A DNA stretch of 64,000 nt from Lathyrus oleraceus. Its lineage: Eukaryota; Streptophyta; Magnoliopsida; Fabales; Fabaceae. A program made the position numbers and the translations under genes. Where the stretch lies: the NCBI RefSeq assembly GCF_024323335.1, contig NC_066584.1, positions 233,880,994 to 233,944,993 of the forward strand, in the 5' to 3' direction. The notes under the pieces were generated by a model, which was not told where the DNA came from, did no database searches, and was given only the letters and a program-made list of their open reading frames with translations. The first letter of the stretch is position 1. Every line of letters starts with the position of its first letter. This document shows, one piece after another, positions 57,373-64,000 of this stretch.

Positions 57373-58581
57373 AAAGACAAAGAAGAAGAAGAATCTGAAC
57401 CTGGGAGAATCTTTGGTGACTCATCCGCCTGTGCCTCTAAGCATCTCCACTTCAAGTAAGTCTCAGCTATCTGAAACTCCCATATCTTCTAGATCTAGAC
57501 AAATTCTCTCATCCTTGCCTCATACCCCCCTCCCCTCCTCCCGATAATTTCTCCCTCCAAACTAACTACTTTAATTCCCACTCCTTCAGAAACCCATCCC
57601 TATAAACCTCACATTTCTGAACCTACCATTCCCTCACCCTCACTACCTCAATTCAATCTAACCTCCACCTCACTCCCAAAATTTGAATCCTTATATCTCA
57701 ACGAACCCATTTCACCTCCTTCCTGCACTCCCTCATCTTCTCCTTATTATGACCTATCATCTGACTCTGAACAACCATATATCCCTGACGCCCCATCTCC
57801 CACTCTGGCACAACTCCAAGCCACAACAAAATCCAAACAGAATACGTCTGAACCAATACCACAACCATTTGAAACCCTTCCACCAACCTCTGAACCCATT
57901 ACTGAACCTCCTTTTGAACCCATCTCTACACCTACATCTGAACCTATCCCTCAAGCTTCTGAACCTGACCTTTCCCTTCCAACCATGGATGAGAGTTTTA
58001 CTAAGTTCTCAGAAAGCATTGCTGCGAGACTCAGGAAGCTACTAAGTGATGATCCTTATGAAGTAAGGACCCACTGGAATGGAATTGTGAGGTAAATGAC
58101 CTATGAGATCTTCAAGCTAAAGGGAACCTCTAAACAAGTCAGAAATGACTATATCAGAGATATTGAGGAAATACTTGAGGTGTGTCTGGCGCGTGAATCT
58201 GAGGAACGGGCAATAAAGGAAGTTGAAGAGAAGGCCAACATCAAAGTTGAAGATAGGGTCAGATTAGAAGCTGAGAAAGCTACCGCTGAAGCTGCTGCTG
58301 TAGGTGAAGAGGCTGCTCGCCTTGTTGTAGAAGAAGTTGCAAATACTTCTGAAGTTTCTCTGACTCCAGGTGAGTCATCAACATTTGATCTCGCACCTCT
58401 GGTACTGAAGACTCTGGAGAATTCAAAAGGAACAACAACTAGTAAGAGCCAGACTCAACCAGCAAGATTCAATAAACTCCAACATTCAAAACCTTCTTAC
58501 CCATCTACTTCAGAGGATGCCTCCTCCTCAAAACCCTTAGGCACTCTAGGACTATTTTGCTTTGAACTTTTTTTAGTCTAA
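57373..58581 (+). pseudogene. Copia env-like ORF, 3' part
   Basis: This is the continuation of the env-like ORF beyond Ogre-B. It starts with the duplicated target site (57373-57377, AAAGA versus GAAGA at 11772-11776), then a Lys-rich stretch. Next comes a Pro/Ser/Thr-rich region (57560-57960) with repeated SEP, PIPQ and TSEP-like units. The C-terminal helical segment from about 58096 is rich in Glu/Ala/Val (EEKANIKVEDRVRLEAEKA, then AAAVGEEAARLVVEEVA) and likely forms a coiled coil. A stop at 58093-58095 and an earlier frame change near 57545 disrupt it. The Pro-rich and coiled-coil layout is typical of the env-like ORF of this lineage; no proven membrane function is implied. Confidence 0.7.
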
Positions 58582-59041
58582 GTGTGTTTTCCTCTGAGGC
58601 TTTCTTATTCTATGTATTTCTCATAACTTTTCTAATGAAATTTTGGTTACCCTATATGTTTTCTCGTACTTTTATTTGTTCTTTTTGAGTCTGACAAAAA
58701 GGGGAAGAAATAAATAACAACCTTCTAATGAAATAAATATCTAACTCTCATAATTCACTACTTACATTCTAATGCTTTAAATAAATTGCGCAGTCTAAGT
58801 GTTCTTATAAGATGTATCTGAACAAGGAAAACTGAATTAATATCTGAGAAACAAGCTAAGCAACATAAGAGGCTCTGGTAAGAAACTCTAAACTCTCTAA
58901 GTATCATACGTAGGGGGAGATTGCAAATATTAGGGGGAGTCATTATGTATCTGACTCTGATTCATTTTCCTCTTTATCTTGTGAAGTACCTTTGTTTCAT
59001 CAATAGTCTGAAGTTTTTGTCATCATCAAAAATGGAGAGAT
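58582..59041 (+). other. Copia 3' untranslated region with polypurine tracts
   Basis: There is no ORF of note. Two GGGGGAG purine tracts lie near 58911 and 58933 (AGGGGGAGATTG and TTAGGGGGAGTC), and a third tract, AAAAATGGAGAGAT at 59028-59041, directly abuts the 3' LTR. The last is in the right place to prime plus-strand DNA synthesis. The upstream copies resemble the additional tracts seen in this lineage. Confidence 0.65.
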
Positions 59042-60180
59042 TGTTAGCACAAGATTTTGGTTCTACAATATATCTCTAAGTTTTAATGATAACAAAGAAT
59101 GAAACAATATGGTACCCAAATAAAATTCTCCAAGTGTGCAGGATTCTAAGGTAAGTGAATTTGATGAAACAATATTTGGCTCCTAACACAGTCCAGAAAA
59201 GCTGATATAGAAATGAAGATGTCATATCTAGTTCTAAACAAAAATGTGCCTGAGAAATATACACAAACTCTGTCAGTAAATCTCAACTCTAAAGACTCTA
59301 CTATGAAGACAGTAAATCTAAAGACTTTGATGAATGAAGACTCTAAAGACGTTACATTTGTAGACTCTGAAGACACTCTATCGGAAGATCAGTCAAGACA
59401 ATACTGAAGACTACTCAATGAACAACTGTATGAAGAATACAATATATGCTCAAAGACTCTGAACTCCGCTCACTCTGATTCACGCCCAACAGATCATCTG
59501 ATTCATCAAAATCAGAAACTTAATCAAGAAGTATTCTAAATATGATATGAATCTATATATGGACAGTATTGACTACACTCTAAGAAGTTTATGGAAAGGA
59601 CAAGAAAATAAATATCATTAAGTCTCATAATTGGCAAGATATCATCATCCATATTTTCTCCAACGGTTTCATCTCCAAGCAGTATATAAAGGCCTCACTA
59701 TCATCATACAAAAAAATGAAGTTATCACACAAGAATTCTACAATACACCTTGAACCATATACTAAACACTTGCTATTGTATAATTCAGTTATCACACACC
59801 ATATATTGCTCACAGTGTGATCATTGATCATCTGTTTTTATTAGTGTTCATCTTGCTTATCTAGAAGCACCAAACACACTCTTGTATTTCCCAATATTTG
59901 TTGTAATTCCTCAAGTGACTTGTGAAGTCTGTGGACTTGAGATGGCTAAGAGATTGTTGAACTCTTAGACGATTGTTGTAATCTTTCTAGATTATTGGAT
60001 TAAGTCCTTATTTAAGGCTAAATCACCTTGGCCAGGTGGATTGGAGTAACTTTGACTTTCAAGCGAACCAGGATAAACTTCTGTGTTGTTTGTTTTTACC
60101 TTTGTGTGTATGGTATTTAAAAAGTTTTTATTTCCAATGAAAATAATTCAAATCCCCTTTCTTGTTTTTCTCTACCTTCA
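59042..60180 (+). repeat. 3' LTR of the copia element
   Basis: The LTR starts TGTTAGCACAAGATT and ends CTCTACCTTCA, keeping the terminal CA lost in the left copy. Its TATA box is at 59683-59690. The TSD CGTAA follows at 60181-60185. Confidence 0.88.
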
Positions 60181-61720
60181 CGTAATTGCCATTGAATCAA
60201 TTAGATCTTGTACTTTGTACTTAAAAGCTTTACGATTCTCAATGGAATATCTGGGAGCTCTAGAATGGAACTCGCAACGGGAATTTACATTATGTCCGGG
60301 AGGAAGAACTGTTGGAGGGGGTCCTAACTCCCTTAGTTGTACAAGTGATCCCCTAATAAGATACGATAGAATATGACTGTACGGCATTGGAACTGGGTCA
60401 AACCTTCTTTCGGGTAATCTCTGCCTTTGTTGTTGTTGTTGTTGCTGCTGATACTATGGTTGTTGTTGTTGTTCATAACATTGTTGTTGTTGCTGATAAC
60501 ATTGTTGTTATGGTTGTTGTTGGGATTGAACACGAAAAGTGAAAGGTTGATGTTGAATTTGTTTGACGGGGGCCACAATTGCCACTTGTTGGTATGGAAC
60601 TTGATATGTTGGAGGTATTGCTCGAATAACTGCGATTGCATTAGTCTCGCCTTCCCTTTTCTTGCCATATGGGATGAAAGGTTTCTTTTCCATGCCAGAC
60701 GTACTCACATAATTCTGAAATTTACCCATTTTGATCATGTTCTCAATCCTCTCACCAGCCAAGACCAAATTGGAAAAGTCGGAGGATGTACTCCCTACCA
60801 TCCTATCCAGATACGGGCCTTGTAAGTTTCCCATGAACATGTCCACTAGTTGTCTTTCAAGCAATGGAGGTTGTACTTTGGCTTCCAGTTCCCTCCATCT
60901 TTGAGCGTACTCCTTGAAGGTTTCCTGAAACTTCTGCACTAGATTCTGCAAATGCGTACGGTTCAGCGCCATATCAGTGTTCTACTGATAATGTTTGAGG
61001 AATGCTTCAGCCATTTCTCTCCAAGTAAAGATATGGGTACCCCCAAGCTGCATGTACCAATCCAGGGACGCTCTGCTTAGAGAATCTTGAAAGAAATGCA
61101 TTAAGAGTTGGTCGTCGTTGGAATATGCGACCATTTTCCAGCATTAGGCTCAGACGTGTGTCCTTAGATCACTGGAGCCTTTATACTTTTCAAAGTAGGG
61201 GACTTTGAATTTTGCAGGAATGACTATGCCAGACACCAAAAACATTTTAATCGCATCAAGACCTAATGCATCAGTACTCTCAATTGCTCTTAGCTTCTCC
61301 TCAATGGCCCTTACTTTCTTCTCCATTTCGTTAGTTGTGGGACCGAAAGCTTCGTAGAAAGAGGCATCCCTAGGGCTGAAGAAAGCATCATGTTAATCGT
61401 CTACCTCGATGACAGAGGGATTGAGATTAACTGGCAGGACACCGACGGGTGCACCTATATGAACTAGAGGGTCGACTTTAGGAGGAGGAACAGTACCGGA
61501 GGAATATGAGGATTAGCGGTGTGAGCACACTGATTCATTTCTTCCTGCATTTTAGCCATGACTTCTTGTCCTCTAGTGACGACCTGAATTGTCTCCATCA
61601 GCTGCCCCATTTGGGACCTTACTTGAGATACTTCTTCTATGAGTGTGACTTGGTTTTGTTAGAGTTGTTCCATGATGACTTGATGGTTCCTTCGTGTGTT
61701 GTACCGGAATGTCAGTTTTG
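60181..61720 (-). pseudogene. Ogre-A gag, right fragment
   Basis: Minus strand, colinear with Ogre-B gag. It runs from a coiled-coil start (QMGQLMETIQVVTRGQEVM near 61600), through KFKVPYFEKYKGSS (near 61200), FFQDSLSRASLDWY (near 61080), FKEYAQRWRELEAK (near 60905) and VLAGERIENM (near 60750). A long Gln/Asn-rich tract follows (60430-60530; plus strand full of GTTGTT), then a damaged zinc-knuckle-like motif, CEFHSRAPRYSIENR, in which the last His and Cys have become Tyr and Arg. It ends at the copia insertion and resumes at 4146. There are multiple stops and frameshifts. Confidence 0.85.
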
Positions 61721-64000
61721 AAGTGTCGTTTTGATTAGAAAAAAATGGGGCGAATGAGTTTTTTTTTTAAAGATGCAGATGATGCATGAATGTTGTTAAT
61801 TACTTTTTTTGTTAATGCAAAGCTCTTTAGTTATTCGTGTTGTTTTGTTGCAAGAAATACTCAACAACTTATGTTTGCAATCAAAGATAAAGGAAATCAC
61901 ATTAGAGTGAATCACGACATCTTCATTCATCCTTTAAAGGGAAATCATATGAATTACAAATAGATGAGAATTTCAAAGTACAAGTAGTTGAGACAAATAA
62001 GCAGACTAAATGTCGACCCTAAAAGTGACCCCTTGAGACTTGCGGAGAGCCTCAATGTTGGTGATGAGTTCGGCCATCATCTTCTTGCAGAATTTGAGGA
62101 AATGGTAGACCTCTTCAGGGGTATTACTGGGCACATAATTAGATCAGCCTCCTTCAACTTATCGGGAAAGTCTTGGAGGGCATAGTTAGTCAACACTACT
62201 ATGTTGGCATATTTTTCCCTCCATTCATTGTAAAGGGTTTGGAGGTTATGGATGATTTCATTCCTTTGAGCATTAAAAGCTATGACTATGTGGCATCGCT
62301 CCTCCCAATATCTGTACTAGTTTTGCAACTCCACATATGCTTGATCATAGATTCCTATCTTTAGATTTTTGATTTGATCATAAGCACATCCTAGGTTGAA
62401 CTACTCGTGCAAGATACTTCGGTGAACCTTATCCCTTTCTAGTTGTTCCTTATCCAAGAGGTCCTTACACTCCTTTAGAGTGGTCCTAAGCTCGAGGAGT
62501 TGGGCTTCATAATCCTCCCTAGATTCTTTCTTCATAACATTAGACCTCTCAACGGTCTTCTCAAGGTCTCTAATGACTCAGTATGCTTTATCCAACTTAT
62601 TGCTACAAAAGTATAGCTCAAAATTACCTCCTTGTAGAGCTCCACCAATCTAAACTCTCTGGGCTTTGACTTCTCGGAGCCTCCTCTTGCTATCCGTGAA
62701 CTTCTCACAAACTTTCTTACTCTTTTCTTCTAAGACGTGGTTACGTTCCTTGGTACGGTTGAGTTGGACTCATAATTGAGTGTTTTCCAACTCAAGCTCT
62801 TTGATTTGGTTGGTAAGCTTGTCCATGTCCTCTTGTAGGATAGGCTCGGGCATCAACGAGAATGAAGAAGGGTCAAACAGGAAAGGAATCTTAACAACCC
62901 TAACCTTTTATTTTACCCACACAAAGTAGGATTCCTTGGCTAGGATATTCTTCTTGCCCCATATTTGGTCAATTCGGACTATGTTTGGCCAAGCTCTTCA
63001 CACTCTCTTTATATTTAAATCGACTGGATCTACAGTATTGATGATGAAAGGAATGAAGTCTCTCTCCTAGGTAGGACTCAACATGGCATACCTCAATTGT
63101 CTATTTGATACAAACTTGCGTTCCTATTAAGGGTACGTTTGGGAACCCTCAACATATTTCAATGACATATTTTGTATCCCATTCTCTCTTGTATCATAGA
63201 ATTGAACTGGCTGAGAGAGATGCATACTTTTGAAGCCATGTCAGATTGCTCTAAGCAAAAGGTCCACGTTAAGGCATGCGAGCCCTCATCCACAGGTGAA
63301 ATATGGGAGAAAAACAAAGGAAGGTCCATCCTTTCTTCACATGCCTTGTATGGAAGTTATGGTAGAATTCAGAAAGTAAAAATGAAATCGGGTTCTTTAT
63401 TAGAAAGACTTCAACTGCCAAGTGATCCACAAACTTGTCTACATTCGGGAATAGAACAATTTCATGAATCATAAGTGATAAGTTTGCACTAAAAAAGTCA
63501 TGACTTTTTTCCTTTATCATCTCCCATGCATGGGCTTCGAGGAATCTTTGAATCAAACCCTTGATAGAACCTTCAGTGCCCCAATTGACCACTAGTTTGT
63601 TGGTGTTGATACCTAAGATGATTGAGAGTTCGGTCAAGTAGAAACCTTCTTCCAATTTGGGAAAGGGGTTGTATTCTTTTATTGATCAGTTAGAAAGTCT
63701 CTCAAGGTCTTCCAAGGTCTGAGAGATTTGGAAATCGGGGAAGGTGAAGCATCTCAGAGGGACGTCACAGTATTGGGCCATTGTAGTGATAACACCATAG
63801 TCAACTTTCTCGATTAGAAGATCTATGATGTTAGCAAAGTTAGAATTGAATTTGTTATCCTTGAGGGATAATATTTTTGAGCAAAGGACCTTCAATGAGT
63901 TGATGTCAGGACTCTTGAATATGAAAGTAGATATGATTTTCCTTGTTGAGGAATCCATGATTGTGTCGGTAAAAAGTCTTGTAATTCTACGTTTGAACAA
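61721..64000 (-). pseudogene. Ogre-A ORF1 (DUF7745-like) and spacer, running off the window
   Basis: From the right edge: QYCDVPLRCFTFPDFQ (near 63750) corresponds to QFYDPGLRCFVFPDY of Ogre-B. FLEAHAWEMIKEKSHDFF, then EIVLFPNVDKFVD (63580-63430) match the next ORF1 block. A coiled-coil region rich in Glu/Lys/Leu follows (62880-62400; LTNQIKELELENTQL). The C-terminal segment (FPDKLKEADLIM) lies near 62150. Several stops and frame changes make it non-functional. 61721-61960 is spacer before gag. The ORF1 start and 5' LTR lie beyond 64000. Confidence 0.8.

Larger units (their letters stand above)
4147..60180 (+). mobile_element. SIRE/Maximus-like Ty1/copia element, split by Ogre-B
   Basis: The LTRs are 4147-5283 and 59042-60180. 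The internal parts are 5284-11776 and 57378-59041, separated by the minus-strand Ogre-B insertion. The flanking duplication is CATAA (4142-4146) and CGTAA (60181-60185), one difference consistent with CG to CA decay. Using the right copy, the Ogre-A frame rejoins as DSMAI-TFTPNGPNV, which supports this as a true insertion. Without Ogre-B the element is about 10.4 kb, and its order is LTR, PBS, gag, pol, env-like ORF, purine tracts, LTR. This is the order of the SIRE/Maximus lineage. In the first about 205 bp the two LTRs differ at about 23 positions, so it is clearly older than the elements inside it. Gag, protease, integrase and RT are all damaged. Confidence 0.9.

Noticed and set aside
60427..60825. 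Plus-strand Leu-rich ORF that looks like membrane segments
   Set aside because: It is antisense of a Gln/Asn-codon repeat (GTTGTT) in Ogre-A gag.

Overview
This window looks like nuclear heterochromatic DNA from a plant, most probably a legume of the pea/vetch/lentil tribe (Fabeae). The basis is very large Tat/Ogre-type Ty3/gypsy elements with LTRs of about 5 kb, an extra ORF upstream of gag, a tRNA-Arg-type primer site and tandem repeats in the 3' untranslated region, together with a SIRE/Maximus-type Ty1/copia element. The species is an inference. I see no conventional host gene, rRNA, tRNA or CRISPR array; almost every base belongs to a transposable element.

The layout is a nest of insertions that can be unpacked from target-site duplications (TSDs) and from reading frames that rejoin when inserts are removed. 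The host is an old, decayed minus-strand Ogre element, Ogre-A (2328-4146 and 60181-64000, running off the right edge). It was hit by a small hAT-type element (2486-2834, TSD ATCCTCTT), by a plus-strand Ogre LTR on its left (about 957-2327, itself next to a truncated copia pol fragment at 1-956), and by a SIRE/Maximus-like copia element (4147-60180, TSD CATAA/CGTAA). The copia element was split inside its env-like ORF by a minus-strand Ogre, Ogre-B (11777-57372, TSD GAAGA/AAAGA, about 23.1 kb once inserts are removed). Ogre-B was then hit twice. A CACTA transposon lies in its protease region (23934-29298, TSD ACA). A young plus-strand Ogre, Ogre-C, lies in its ORF1 (33094-50208, TSD GAGCT).

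LTR divergence agrees with this order: about 11% in a sample of the copia LTRs, about 1-2% in Ogre-B samples and about 0.3% in Ogre-C. Ogre-B carries all protein domains (ORF1, gag, protease, RT, two RNase H regions, integrase) but has at least six nonsense codons and one frameshift besides the two insertions. Ogre-C lacks nearly all coding sequence yet has nearly identical LTRs, so it is best read as a non-autonomous derivative moved by proteins of a relative.

The only gene in the window that appears intact is inside the CACTA element. Thirteen exons with GT-AG introns give an uninterrupted 719-residue frame that joins plant En/Spm transposase-type regions to a C48 (Ulp1-like) protease domain with its catalytic residues in place. 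The most unusual non-coding signal is in the Ogre 3' regions: both Ogre-B and Ogre-C carry many degenerate copies of a motif complementary to their own primer-binding site, amid tandem arrays that switch period.
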